From NCBI RefSeq assembly GCF_037890675.1, contig NZ_CP149574.1, forward strand, positions 1,178,001 through 1,242,000: a stretch of 64,000 nucleotides of DNA. Reading direction: 5' to 3'. Every line of letters starts with the position of its first letter. Position 1 is the stretch's first letter. This stretch comes from Methylovirgula sp. 4M-Z18 (GTDB lineage: Bacteria > Pseudomonadota > Alphaproteobacteria > Rhizobiales > Beijerinckiaceae). Made by a program: the position numbers and the translations under genes. Positions 1 to 8,525 of this stretch are shown here, piece by piece. The notes beneath the pieces were generated by a model. That model made no database searches, was not told the DNA's origin, and saw only the letters and a list, made by a program, of their open reading frames with translations.

Positions 1-440
1 TCGAGGATCGTGCCGCGTACGCCGATCGTCGCGACCGGCGTTTCGATATCGTAGGCAGGTTTGGCGAATGTGCCGGTGGCGAAGCGGAAGACGCCTTTCG
101 CCAGGCCGATCGAAACCTTTTGCGCCGACGATGCGTCGGAATAGACGAATTTATCCAGGACCACTTGCGACACGGGGCCGAGCGACAGATTGGTCTGATC
201 GAGGAAAACGAGCTTGGTCGTGGAATCCGCGGCGGTGCGCACGGTTTCGTTGCGAATCACATTGTCGCCCTGGGCGAGCGGTCCGGGATGGGCGCCGCCC
301 GTGTGGCGCACGTCATTGTGCACGACATCCGCGTCGCCGATCGCATCCTGCGCCGCGGCAACGGTAATATTCGACAGCACGATGCCGATGCAGAGCGCTA
401 ACAATGTCGCCCCGAACCGGAAATTTTTAAAATGCCCCAT
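1..440 (-). CDS. FecR-domain exported protein, partial (C-terminus outside the window)
   Basis: Reading the minus strand from the ATG at 440 gives an open frame to the window edge (about 146 residues). It begins with an N-terminal hydrophobic stretch ending near VAAAQ, which looks like a signal peptide. The body has the FecR fold signatures: an LVFLDQTNLSLGP segment, then ETPVATIGVRGT near the edge, the hallmark of FecR/DUF-type periplasmic domains. Proteins with this domain and a signal peptide, but without an anti-sigma N-terminus, are usually larger surface or periplasmic proteins of unknown role. No sigma factor or TonB receptor is visible next to it, so a role in iron signalling is not supported. 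It lies directly downstream of ruvA, where ruvB is usually found in related genomes. Confidence 0.75.
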   Translation of the reverse strand, partial: MGHFKNFRFGATLLALCIGIVLSNITVAAAQDAIGDADVVHNDVRHTGGAHPGPLAQGDNVIRNETVRTAADSTTKLVFLDQTNLSLGPVSQVVLDKFVYSDASSAQKVSIGLAKGVFRFATGTFAKPAYDIETPVATIGVRGTIL

Positions 441-659
441 GCCAAGATGCCCCCCATCCGAGCCGCGACAAGTATATCTTCTCTTGTCCACCCGGGATAG
501 TACGCATTTATGCCTAAGACATCGTTGCTATAGCGTGTGTGTTCTATGACCACACGGCGCGCACGCAAGCGAAACGTTGCATATATTGCTTGCCGCGCAA
601 GAGTTTCCTGCCGCGCTTATGTAGGCATACGAATGATCTCGACCGCTTCCGCGACGACC

Positions 660-1277
660 CTATTGCGCCAGTTCCTTCAAGCCGCGGCGGATCAGCGCGC
701 TCGCCTCGGCACTCTCGCCCAAGGCCTTCACGCTCGCCGCGACGGCGCTTGCCGCTTGCGGGCGCCCATAACCGAGGTTGACGAGGGCCGAGATCGCGTC
801 CTGCACCGCGCGCGGTGTATCCTTGGCTTCGGCCTCGCCCGCGAGTTTGGCGGCCATCGGGTCGACCGTGCCGAATGCCGGCGCCTTGTCCTTCAATTCC
901 GCGACGATGCGCGCGGCGAGTTTCGGTCCGACCCCCGGCGCGCGCGCCACCGCCGCCTTGTCCTGCATGCCGATGGCGGAGGTGAGTTGGTCCGGCGGCA
1001 GCACACCTAAAATCGCCAGCGCGACCTTGGAACCGACGCCTTGCACGCTTTGCAGCAGGCGGAACCAGTCGCGCTCGCCATTGGTCAGGAAACCGAACAG
1101 ACGGATCGCGTCCTCGCGCACCTGCGTCTCGATCGCGAGCGCGCAGGCCTCGCCGACCCGCGGCAGCTTTTGCAACGTCCGGCTGGAGCATTGCACGACA
1201 TAGCCGACGCCCTGCACGTCGAGAATGACGAAATCGTCGCCGAAGGAATCGATGAGGCCCTTGAGCTTGCCGATCAT
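660..1277 (-). CDS. ruvA: Holliday junction branch migration protein RuvA
   Basis: 205 residues, normal for the family. RuvA binds the four-way junction as a tetramer and loads the RuvB motor. The N-terminal OB-like domain starts [10 protein letters not shown] and contains the VGYVV turn. Two helix-hairpin-helix motifs follow (around [13 protein letters not shown] and [13 protein letters not shown]), and the C-terminal RuvB-contacting domain ends [12 protein letters not shown]. The start overlaps the ruvC stop by one base (TAATG), so the two are translationally coupled. ruvB, normally next, is not found between this gene and the window edge; a FecR-domain gene stands there instead. Confidence 0.97.
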   Translation of the reverse strand: MIGKLKGLIDSFGDDFVILDVQGVGYVVQCSSRTLQKLPRVGEACALAIETQVREDAIRLFGFLTNGERDWFRLLQSVQGVGSKVALAILGVLPPDQLTSAIGMQDKAAVARAPGVGPKLAARIVAELKDKAPAFGTVDPMAAKLAGEAEAKDTPRAVQDAISALVNLGYGRPQAASAVAASVKALGESAEASALIRRGLKELAQ

Positions 1278-1756
1278 TATTTAGGCCTCCCGCGGTGCTG
1301 CGCATGGCAGATGGCGACGGCCAGCGCATCGGCCGCGTCGGCGCTTTTGGCATTGGCCTTGGGCAGCAGGACTTTCACCATCATGCCGATCTGCGCCTTC
1401 TCCGCATGGCCCGTGCCGGTCACGGTCTTCTTGACGAGATTGGTGGCATATTCGTGAGTCGGCAAGCCCGCCATGGCCGGCACGAGCAAAGCGATGCCGC
1501 GCGCCTGGCCGAGCTTGAGCGTCGATTGCGCGCCGCTGTTGACGAAAGTTTCCTCCACCGCCGCTTCGTCGGGCCGGTGGGTGTGAACGATTTCGGCCAG
1601 GCCCTCGTAAAGCTGGCGTAGGCGGTCGGGCAGGGTGAGCTTGTCATCGGAATGCACGGTGCCGCAGGCGACGAAGGCGAGCCGCGAGCCCTCCGCCTCA
1701 ATGATGCCCCAGCCCGTGTTGCGCAGGCCGGGGTCGATGCCGATGATCCGGGTCAT
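1277..1756 (-). CDS. ruvC: Crossover junction endodeoxyribonuclease RuvC
   Basis: 159 residues. RuvC resolves Holliday junctions by paired cuts and works with RuvAB. The RNase H-like active site is visible: first acidic residue in [13 protein letters not shown] (Asp7), the glutamate in AAVEETFVN, and the C-terminal acidic pair in [15 protein letters not shown]. The frame is complete and immediately precedes ruvA in the same direction, overlapping it by one base. The ATG at 1756 gives the standard family N-terminus ([10 protein letters not shown]). Confidence 0.97.
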   Translation of the reverse strand: MTRIIGIDPGLRNTGWGIIEAEGSRLAFVACGTVHSDDKLTLPDRLRQLYEGLAEIVHTHRPDEAAVEETFVNSGAQSTLKLGQARGIALLVPAMAGLPTHEYATNLVKKTVTGTGHAEKAQIGMMVKVLLPKANAKSADAADALAVAICHAQHRGRPK

Positions 1757-1815
1757 GCCGCGTGATTCCTGCGTGCGCTACAGTATGGGTGCGATTCTGG
1801 GGCCACTTTCCGGGC

Positions 1816-1973
1816 CGTCATTGCGAGCGAAGCGAAGCAATCCATCTCCCCACCTATGATCTGTCGCAGACGGTTCGAGCAGTTTCCGCTCTTCGTCGCA
1901 ATGGCCGCTACTGTGACAAAATTTTCGCGGGAGGGAGATGGATTGCTTCGTCGCTCCGCTCCTCGCAATGACG
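1816..1973. repeat. Intergenic inverted repeat, type A (copy 1)
   Basis: Left arm 1816-1850 reads CGTCATTGCGAGCGAAGCGA and on through AGCAATCCATCTCCC. The right arm 1932-1973 is its near-perfect reverse complement. The arms enclose about 80 bp of unrelated sequence. A second copy with nearly the same arms but a different centre lies at 21694-21838. Arms of this wording are common between genes in rhizobial genomes (recalled, not searched). It sits between ruvC and yebC. Confidence 0.85.
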
Positions 1974-1985
1974 GTAGAGGCATAC

Positions 1986-2010
1986 CCCCTTCTCCCTCTG
2001 GGAGAAGGGG
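1986..2010 (-). terminator. Hairpin downstream of yebC
   Basis: Perfect 10-bp stem (CCCCTTCTCC / GGAGAAGGGG) with a 5-nt loop, 12 bases past the yebC stop. There is no clear U-tract, so it may be a 3' end stabiliser rather than an intrinsic terminator. Confidence 0.45.
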
Positions 2011-2021
2011 CGCGCCCGCCA

Positions 2022-2768
2022 TCACTCGCCCATTTTCGCCAGCAGCGCGTCGCTCACTTCGAAATTGGCGTAGACGTTCTGCACGTCGTCGTTTTCTTCG
2101 AGATTGCTGACGAGCTTCAAGATCTTCTCGCCGGCCTCATCATCGACTTTGATCGTGTTCTGCGGCCGCCAGATGATCTTCGAGGTGCGCGGTTCGCCGA
2201 ATTTCGCCTCCAGCGCCTTCGACACGTCGTTGAGATTTTCCATCGACGTGACGATTTCGTGGCCGTCTTCGGTGGTCGCCACATCGTCGGCGCCCGCCTC
2301 AATCGCGGCTTCCATCATCACATCCTCAGAGGCGACGGTCGTGTCGAATTCGACGAGGCCGACATGGTCGAACATGAAGCTGACCGCCCCGGTCTCCGCC
2401 AGAGACCCGCCCGACTTGGTGAAGAACGAGCGCACCTCGCCCGCCGTGCGGTTGCGGTTGTCGGTGAGCGCCTCGACGATCACGGCGACGCCGCCCGGTG
2501 CGTAGCCTTCGTAGCGCACTTCGTCATAGTTCTCGCTATCGTTGCCCGAGGCCTTCTTGATCGCGCGCTCGATATTGTCTTTGGGCATGTTTTCGGCGCG
2601 GGCGGCGAGCACGGCGGCGCGCAGGCGCGGGTTCATGGCGGGGTCGGGCATGCCCAATTTGGCGGCAACCGTGATCTCGCGGCCGAGTTTGGAGAAGATC
2701 TTGGAGCGGATTTTGTCCTGCTTCCCCTTCTTGTGCATAATGTTCTTAAATTGACTATGACCTGCCAT
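2022..2768 (-). CDS. yebC: YebC/PmpR family probable transcriptional regulator / translation factor
   Basis: 248 residues, full length. It begins with the invariant family N-terminus [18 protein letters not shown] and has the conserved [16 protein letters not shown] and [18 protein letters not shown] blocks. It ends with the third domain carrying [13 protein letters not shown]. Members are cytoplasmic three-domain proteins described as DNA-binding regulators near ruvC; some are reported to help ribosomes through proline-rich stretches. Its position upstream of ruvC-ruvA on the same strand is the classical context, although here a type A repeat separates it from ruvC. Confidence 0.96.
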   Translation of the reverse strand: MAGHSQFKNIMHKKGKQDKIRSKIFSKLGREITVAAKLGMPDPAMNPRLRAAVLAARAENMPKDNIERAIKKASGNDSENYDEVRYEGYAPGGVAVIVEALTDNRNRTAGEVRSFFTKSGGSLAETGAVSFMFDHVGLVEFDTTVASEDVMMEAAIEAGADDVATTEDGHEIVTSMENLNDVSKALEAKFGEPRTSKIIWRPQNTIKVDDEAGEKILKLVSNLEENDDVQNVYANFEVSDALLAKMGE

Positions 2769-2972
2769 GACACTCTCGTTGAGGGTTTGGGCGCGAGACG
2801 CCCTGAAAATTCAAGGGCCGCGTTATAGACCGTCGCGGGACGGGAATAAAGCCCGTGATCGCCGAGGCTTGCCGCCGCGCAGCAGCCTCTCGACAGTGCT
2901 TTCTGTTCGTGATATGTTCCAATCTCTGGGTTGGCGGCTTAGTTTAGGCCGTGGGTTTGTGTGGGGGCGGGC

Positions 2973-4430
2973 ATGGTCAAGCGGGTTTGGCGGGCAACAA
3001 TTCTCATTCTGGTATTCTTACTGGCCGGCGGGCCGGTTCGGGCAGAGACGAAGCCGGAAGGATATGATGCGGCGCAGGAAGAATTTGAAGGGCTGCCGCC
3101 GCAGCAGCGCGTCAATCTCCAGTTGCTGCTCATTGCCGGCGGCTACTTGGATACCTTTGCGTTGCCATTTTTCAGCATCCCCACATTTGAGGCGATCAAA
3201 AAATTTCAGGCAGGCAATGGTTTTGAACAGACCGGCTGGATAGATGACCCACAAATCGAGAAACTCAATAAGGCGGCGTTACCGCAGCTTGAATTGTGGA
3301 GGCTGAGCCAAGTCACGGCGTTCGGTGCGGTAACGATATGGATGCCGGCTGGGCTCGACCTCAATGTCAAAAAATTCGAAAACAACATAGATATGTCGAG
3401 CCAGAATTCCAGTTTTGCCGCTCACATCGAGTTTCGGCACAAAGAAAATTTGCGCTCTATGTATAAGAATATGTTGGCCGCATTGAGCAAGGACAAAGTC
3501 GAGGTCGTTGCAAAATGGATCGATAGTAAGGGCACAATATTTACGGTGGATGCAGTCGCCGACGACGGTCGCGCGGTTCGGATCTACGAGTTTCAATATC
3601 AGGATGGCGCTCTTCTCGAAGTGGTGTCCTTTGATGCTCGGGACTTTCAGCTCGAAGGGATTCGTCTGCACACATTGATGACGAATGTTTTGTTGTCTTC
3701 GACCGAGAGAAATCCCTGGATTACCGACATTCCGCGACCGTTTAATGTTTCCCAATCGCATCAGACAACCGACCGTCCGAAGGACGGGGCATCTTCCGGC
3801 GGGGTGATCACGGGCACCGGCATCTTCGTGACCTCCGAGGGGCATGTGTTGACCAATGCGCATGTCGTGAAGGATTGCAAGGGCGACATCCAGATTCGCG
3901 CGGCGGCCGGCGCGGCGACCGGCCAAGTTCTGGCGAGCGATAAAGTCAACGATCTCGCGGTGTTGAAAACGTCGCTGAAGCCAGCGCAAATCGCCAAGTT
4001 CCGCGCGAATGCGCGGTTGGGCGAATCCGTCGCCGCTTTCGGCTACCCGCTGTCCGATCTTTTGGCCACATCCGGCAATTTCACGCTCGGCAATATTACG
4101 GCGGTTGCCGGTCTTGGCGATGATTCGCGCTATTATCAGGTCTCGGCGCCGGTGCAGCCCGGCAATTCCGGCGGGCCCTTGATGGATGCGAGCGGCGATC
4201 TGATCGGCGTCGTCGCGGCCAAGCTCGATGCCTTGGACGTGATGCAGAACGAGTCGAACGGCGACATTCCGCAAAATGTCAATTTCGCCATCAAAGCCGC
4301 TGTGGCGCAGACGTTTCTGAGCGGCAATAACATCAATGTTCAGACCGGCACGTCAGGCGCCGCGCTTCAACCCGCGGATCTGGCGGATGCGGCCAAAGCT
4401 GTCGCGGTCTTCGTGAGTTGCAAGAACTGA
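2973..4430 (+). CDS. Secreted trypsin-like serine protease with N-terminal peptidoglycan-binding-like domain
   Basis: I take the ATG at 2973 rather than the GTG at 2961, because it directly precedes a good signal peptide (MVKRVWRATILILVFLLAGG, cleaved near VRAE). Residues about 25-85 resemble a peptidoglycan-binding-1 fold (QQRVNLQLLLIAGGYLDT, then TFEAIKKFQAGNGF). A middle region of unknown fold follows. From about residue 275 there is an S1C/trypsin-like domain: His in VLTNAHVVKDC (~296), Asp in KVNDLAVLK (~327), Ser in QPGNSGGPLMD (~399). No PDZ domain is visible, so it is not a standard DegP. It is likely periplasmic and tethered to the wall. It lies on the strand opposite yebC and the phosphoesterase gene and looks inserted into that block. 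Confidence 0.85.
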   Translation: MVKRVWRATILILVFLLAGGPVRAETKPEGYDAAQEEFEGLPPQQRVNLQLLLIAGGYLDTFALPFFSIPTFEAIKKFQAGNGFEQTGWIDDPQIEKLNKAALPQLELWRLSQVTAFGAVTIWMPAGLDLNVKKFENNIDMSSQNSSFAAHIEFRHKENLRSMYKNMLAALSKDKVEVVAKWIDSKGTIFTVDAVADDGRAVRIYEFQYQDGALLEVVSFDARDFQLEGIRLHTLMTNVLLSSTERNPWITDIPRPFNVSQSHQTTDRPKDGASSGGVITGTGIFVTSEGHVLTNAHVVKDCKGDIQIRAAAGAATGQVLASDKVNDLAVLKTSLKPAQIAKFRANARLGESVAAFGYPLSDLLATSGNFTLGNITAVAGLGDDSRYYQVSAPVQPGNSGGPLMDASGDLIGVVAAKLDALDVMQNESNGDIPQNVNFAIKAAVAQTFLSGNNINVQTGTSGAALQPADLADAAKAVAVFVSCKN

Positions 4431-4452
4431 GTCGGTGACGCGGCCGTAGGCG

Positions 4453-5271
4453 CTAACCCCAGAACTCCGGCTCCGCCTGCGCAAGGCGACCGCCGAGCCG
4501 GACCGGCGCGACCTTGACCGCGAGGCCCTTGCCGTTCGTTTCCACGGCGATGCCGCACAGGGTCGCGGCGCCATTGGCCGGTTCGAAACGCGAGCCGGGA
4601 ACCTTGGTCAGGAAACGTCGGATCGGTTCCTCCTTGTCCATGCCGATGATCGAATCGTAATCGCCGGTCATGCCGACATCGGTCATATAGGCCGTACCCT
4701 GCGGCAAGATCTGATGGTCGGCGGTCGGGACATGGGTGTGGGTGCCGACGACGAGCGACACGCGGCCGTCGAGGAAATGGGCGATCGCCTGTTTTTCGGA
4801 GGACGCCTCGGCATGCATGTCGATGATGGCGGCGTCGCAGGCGACGCCCATCGGCGCACCTGCGAGCTCCCGTTCGGCGGCCGCGAACGGATCGTCGAGG
4901 GCGTCCATGAAGATCCGGCCCATCAGATTCATGACGAAGACATTGGCGCCGGCCGCCGTCTGCACCACGGTTGCCCCGCGCCCCGGCGTGCCGGGCGGGT
5001 AGTTGACCGGACGCAGCAGCCGATGCTGGCGCTCGATGAAGACGAGGGCCTCGCGCTGGTCGAAGGAATGATTGCCGAGGGTCACGCAATCGGCGCCGGC
5101 CTCGATCAGATCGTTGCAAATCCCTTCCGTGATCCCGAACCCGCCGGCGGCGTTCTCGCCATTGATGCAGACGAAATCGAGCCGCCAGCGCGCGCGCAGC
5201 TTGGGCAATTCGCCCGCAATGATGGCGCGGCCCGAACGGCCGAGGATGTCACCGATGAAAAGAAGACGCAT
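4453..5271 (-). CDS. YmdB/TIGR00282-family metallophosphoesterase
   Basis: 272 residues. Calcineurin-like metal-binding motifs are present: MRLLFIGDILGRSGR (Asp-Ile), CINGENAAGG (Asn), TLGNHSFDQ (Gly-Asn-His), IDMHAEASSEK (His) and VVGTHTHVPTAD (His-x-His). Family members bind two metal ions and hydrolyse cyclic nucleotides in vitro; B. subtilis YmdB is the best known. It follows the 5-FCL gene in the same direction with a 39-base gap, a pairing I recognise from other alphaproteobacteria, and the two are likely co-transcribed. Confidence 0.93.
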   Translation of the reverse strand: MRLLFIGDILGRSGRAIIAGELPKLRARWRLDFVCINGENAAGGFGITEGICNDLIEAGADCVTLGNHSFDQREALVFIERQHRLLRPVNYPPGTPGRGATVVQTAAGANVFVMNLMGRIFMDALDDPFAAAERELAGAPMGVACDAAIIDMHAEASSEKQAIAHFLDGRVSLVVGTHTHVPTADHQILPQGTAYMTDVGMTGDYDSIIGMDKEEPIRRFLTKVPGSRFEPANGAATLCGIAVETNGKGLAVKVAPVRLGGRLAQAEPEFWG

Positions 5272-5310
5272 ACAATGCCATTGGGGTTGGAATTTGTGTT
5301 TAAGAAGTGC

Positions 5311-5892
5311 TTAGCGTTTGGGGGCGGCGCAGGCAATGACCTCGCGCTCCGTCACCACATAATCGAGCTGCCGGTCATGCGCCTCGGCGGGGACGGTGTC
5401 GAGCTCCTGGGTCGCGAAAGCGAGGCCGATGGTGCGCACCGAGCCGCGCCGCTGCAATTTCTCGAGCGCCCGGTCGTAATAGCCGCCGCCGTAGCCGATG
5501 CGGTGGCCGGCCCGGTCGAAGGCGGCGAGAGGCACGAACAGGGTCGCCGGCAACACGGCCGGCGCGCCGTCCTGCGGCTCATGCAAGCCGAAAGCGGCTT
5601 TCTTCATCGCGTCGCCCTCGCGCCAGAGGCGAAATTCCATGTCGGGATGGCGCAGCGCCGGCAGCGCGGTGGTAAGCCCATGGGCTTGCAGCCGATGCAA
5701 CAGCGGCCGCGTGTCGATCTCGCTGCGGATCGGCCAGAAGGCGCTCACCGCCCCGGCCAGGAAATGCGGCCGCAGGGTCATGGCTTTTTCTGCGATGAGG
5801 AGCGAGGCGCTCGCGCGGGCTCCCGCGGACATGGCGTCGCGCCGTGCCAGCGCGTCGCGCCGCAGCGCTTCCTTTTGCTCAGCCAGGGTCAT
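5311..5892 (-). CDS. 5-formyltetrahydrofolate cyclo-ligase
   Basis: Converts 5-formyl-THF to 5,10-methenyl-THF using ATP, recycling folate. I choose the ATG at 5892 (MTLAEQKEALRRDALARRDA), giving 193 residues. A longer frame to 5967 would run into the putative 6S RNA and adds non-conserved residues. The conserved ATP/substrate block is FVPLAAFDRAGHRIGYGGGYYDRAL, followed by IGLAFATQELDTVP. The gene stands directly downstream of the 6S RNA candidate, the classical 6S/5-FCL arrangement of proteobacteria. Confidence 0.93.
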   Translation of the reverse strand: MTLAEQKEALRRDALARRDAMSAGARASASLLIAEKAMTLRPHFLAGAVSAFWPIRSEIDTRPLLHRLQAHGLTTALPALRHPDMEFRLWREGDAMKKAAFGLHEPQDGAPAVLPATLFVPLAAFDRAGHRIGYGGGYYDRALEKLQRRGSVRTIGLAFATQELDTVPAEAHDRQLDYVVTEREVIACAAPKR

Positions 5893-5914
5893 GAAGCGCC
5901 ATCGATTGGACTGT

Positions 5915-6073
5915 GGCTGCCCCGGCCGCGATGCGGCGGGACGAAAAAGGCGAGAGCGCGGAGCCACAAAAGCCGTGGGATATCGATCCCGGGAACCTAC
6001 AACGTAGGTGGGCGCCGTGTGGCCGAGTCCACGGACAAGGCCAGGGACAGCTCCCTGAGAGATCGATAAGGCC
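5915..6073 (-). ncRNA. ssrS: Probable 6S RNA (ssrS-like)
   Basis: On the minus strand, a TATAAC -10-like box at about 6077-6083 precedes a roughly 160-nt stretch that can fold as a long rod. CCGTGG near 6026-6032 can pair with CCACGG near 5970-5975, GGAGC with GCTCC further out, and the central arm holds the perfect hairpin ACCTAC-GTT-GTAGGT. It lies just upstream of the 5-FCL gene on the same strand, which is the conserved location of 6S RNA. 6S RNA sequesters the sigma-70 holoenzyme in stationary phase. Ends are approximate and no covariance model was run. Confidence 0.62.
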
Positions 6074-6367
6074 CCGGGTTATAGTAATCCTACACGCACC
6101 CCGCAGCCCCGCTGGCGCTAAGATAGGCGTTTGCCCGAGAAAGGCAAAGGGCAAAATGACGGAATTGCGAAGTCGGATGTAATGGTTTGAAACATATTGT
6201 GGAATGGATCCAGGTCGTTTTGCTTTCGTTTTAAGAGAAGGTCGGGGCACATGGTCTTGGTCCGGTCCTTCCATCCGTGTTTCACGTAGAGAAGCGAGGC
6301 CGCCAGCACACAAAATCGCCACCCACAGGATTGCCTTGGCCGCCGCGCCGGCATAAACCCATGCCCC

Positions 6368-7504
6368 ATGCAATCAGACCCTGGATCCGCCGTGGGCAAA
6401 ATCGTCTTTGCCAACCAATTGCGTGGCATTGCGGCGTTGAGCGTCGTCTTCCTGCATCTCGCCGGGGGCTTCTGGGCCTGGCGCGAGCTGATTGCCGCGC
6501 ATATTTCCGCGCCGGCGCTCGACGGGCCCAGCTATTGGACGTTGAATCTCGTCACGCTCTTCAATTTCGGGCCGTTCGGCGTTTCGATCTTCTTCCTCAT
6601 CAGCGGCTTCGTCATTCCGATGTCGCTTGCGCGGCTGACGCCGCTGCAGTTTCTGGTCGCGCGGATTTTGCGCATCTATCCGACCTATATCGCCAGTTTC
6701 GCGATCGGGATGGGGTTCGTCGCGCTCTCGGCGACCTACTGGCATCTGCCTTTTGCCTATGATGTCTCCACGGTTTGGAAGAACGCCTTTTTGATCACGC
6801 CGGGCGCCGACCTCGTGAATTGGACCTTGCTGATCGAACTGCGCTTCTATGTGATCATGGCGATCCTGTTCGCACTCGGGCTGGGTTGGCGGCTGTGGCC
6901 GCTCGTGCTCGTCGGCATTCTCGCGATTCTGTACAATCTCGCCTTCGCCGACATGCCCAAGCATTTTGGCATCAATTTTTCCTACCTCGGCACACAATTC
7001 GTCTACATCCCCTATATGATGATCGGCACGTGCTTCAGCTATTTCCTGCATCGGAAGATTTCACCCAAAGCGCTGCTCGTCTCCGTCTTGGTGCTCATGG
7101 CTCTGACGCTGCTCGCATGGCAGGCCTCCGCCGATCGCGCGATGGTTATGGTGGTCAGCGATGTCTATGTCGGGAGCGTCCCGCTCTTCGCGCTCGCGTT
7201 CACGCTACGCAGCCATTTCAGGCCGCAGGCCTTGCTCGATTTTTTCGCCGACATCAGCTATCCGCTTTACGCCGTGCACAATCTCGTGGGCATGGTCTCG
7301 CTGCGCTTGGCGATGGCCAACCATGTTCCGCCGCCGGTCGCCTATCTCGTGATCGTGCCGGCCGTCATCGGCCTTGCCTATCTGATCCATCGCCTCGTCG
7401 AAGTCCCGACGACCCGGCTTGGCAAGGCTGTGGCGCGACGCCTGCAAAGCGCAGACCCGGCCCTTTCCCGTGGAGCTGTGGAAGAAGGGCAGGGCTCGCC
7501 TTGA
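6368..7504 (+). CDS. Acyltransferase 3 family membrane protein (OafA/NodX type)
   Basis: 378 residues with about ten hydrophobic segments. Family signatures: NQLRGIAALSVVFLHLAGG (the conserved R-G-I/L-A and catalytic His), FGVSIFFLISGFVIP and RILRIYPTYIAS. Such enzymes O-acylate cell-surface sugars, exopolysaccharides or lipids at the inner membrane; the acceptor cannot be told from sequence. No polysaccharide genes are adjacent, so it is probably a stand-alone modifying enzyme. It is on the plus strand, divergent from the 6S/5-FCL unit. Confidence 0.9.
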   Translation: MQSDPGSAVGKIVFANQLRGIAALSVVFLHLAGGFWAWRELIAAHISAPALDGPSYWTLNLVTLFNFGPFGVSIFFLISGFVIPMSLARLTPLQFLVARILRIYPTYIASFAIGMGFVALSATYWHLPFAYDVSTVWKNAFLITPGADLVNWTLLIELRFYVIMAILFALGLGWRLWPLVLVGILAILYNLAFADMPKHFGINFSYLGTQFVYIPYMMIGTCFSYFLHRKISPKALLVSVLVLMALTLLAWQASADRAMVMVVSDVYVGSVPLFALAFTLRSHFRPQALLDFFADISYPLYAVHNLVGMVSLRLAMANHVPPPVAYLVIVPAVIGLAYLIHRLVEVPTTRLGKAVARRLQSADPALSRGAVEEGQGSP

Positions 7505-7585
7505 GGAACGCTTGGTCGACGGGGCTGTTCCGCGCGCCGATTTGGTGTAGAGCAACATCCGATTCTTGAACTTTGGATCTTTGAC

Positions 7586-7828
7586 ATGACCGAACAGCTC
7601 CCCGACCGCCTCGCGGTCGATCCGAAAAGCCCGTACTACAATGCCGATCTGGTCGCCCGCGGCGTCGGCATCCGCTTCAACGGCAAGGAGCGTTTCGACA
7701 TCGAGGAATATTGCATCAGCGAGGGCTGGGTGCGCGCGCCGGTCGGCAAGAGCAAGGACCGCCATGGCAATCCCTTGCTGATCAAGTTGAAGGGCACGGT
7801 CGAGGCCTATTTGCCCGAAGAAAAATGA
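7586..7828 (+). CDS. DUF3297 family protein
   Basis: 80 residues, small and charged, starting MTEQLPDRLAVDPKSPYYN and containing GVGIRFNGKERFDIEEYCIS and GNPLLIKLKG. This matches the compact DUF3297 family of proteobacteria, whose role is unknown. It has no signal or membrane segment. Its stop overlaps the start of the GNAT gene (ATGA, 7825-7828), so the two are probably translated together. Confidence 0.85.
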   Translation: MTEQLPDRLAVDPKSPYYNADLVARGVGIRFNGKERFDIEEYCISEGWVRAPVGKSKDRHGNPLLIKLKGTVEAYLPEEK

Positions 7829-8334
7829 CCCTTGCCCCGCCCGGCGGGTGGCGCGCGATGGCGTTGAGCGACGTGCCCGTGGTGCACGAACTGGCGCGCA
7901 TCGTTCATCCGTCGTTTCCGGAAGACGAGGCGGTCTTTGCCGAGCGTCTCGTGCTTTTTCCGCAAGGCTGCTTGGTGTTGCCGGGCGCGGACGGGCTGCA
8001 AGGCTACATGATCAGCCATCCCTATCCGGCCCGAGCCGTGCCAAAGCTGAATGCGCGGCTCGGCGCGATCCCGGACGGCGCGACGGTTTACTACATTCAC
8101 GACCTCGCTTTGTCGCGCGCCACGCGCGGCTTGAGGCAGGGCGCCGCGATCGCACAATATGTCAAAGCGATTGCGTGCGGACTCGGCTTTGCCGACATGG
8201 CCTTGGTGGCTGTGAACGGCTCTGAGCGCTTCTGGCACGGCCAAGGTTTCCGCGCTGTCGAGGATGCGGCGCTGGCTCAAGCTTTGCTGGGCTACGGTGC
8301 CGACGCGCAATATATGTTTCAGCGCCTATCGTAA
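7825..8334 (+). CDS. GNAT family N-acetyltransferase
   Basis: 169 residues from the ATG at 7825. The GNAT core is recognisable: substrate-side helix LSDVPVVHELARIVHPSFPED, strand-4 region YYIHDLALSRATRGLRQGAAIAQYV (acetyl-CoA pyrophosphate loop, variant of R/Q-x-x-G-x-G/A), and the C-terminal NGSERFWHGQGFRAVED block typical of family members that end in a catalytic-like Tyr/Phe segment. The substrate is unknown. It overlaps the DUF3297 gene by four bases. Confidence 0.85.
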   Translation: MTLAPPGGWRAMALSDVPVVHELARIVHPSFPEDEAVFAERLVLFPQGCLVLPGADGLQGYMISHPYPARAVPKLNARLGAIPDGATVYYIHDLALSRATRGLRQGAAIAQYVKAIACGLGFADMALVAVNGSERFWHGQGFRAVEDAALAQALLGYGADAQYMFQRLS

Positions 8335-8370
8335 CGATGCTGCGCCGCTATAAGCCACGACCCATAAGAA

Positions 8371-8515
8371 GGCCCCATTGTTATCCCGGGCTTGACCCGG
8401 GATCCACGGCCACATGTGAGGAAGTGCGAGATGGACCTGTGCTGCAGCGCTAAAGATGAATCACCCGCTGCGTGGCTCCTGGATCCCGGGTCAAGCCCGG
8501 GATGACAACGCGGCC
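8371..8515. repeat. Intergenic inverted repeat, type B (copy 1)
   Basis: Left arm about 8380-8406 (TTATCCCGGGCTTGACCCGG then GATCCA) and right arm about 8479-8507 (TGGATCCCGGGTCAAGCCCG then GGATGACA) are reverse complements, with about 70 bp between. A related pair lies at 36921-37051 and a lone right arm at about 32678-32708. It sits between the converging GNAT and MttB-like genes. Confidence 0.85.
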
Positions 8516-8525
8516 GTCATTCCCG

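Noticed and set aside
1938-2828. 296-codon plus-strand frame opposite yebC
   Set aside because: Antisense to the well-conserved yebC gene.
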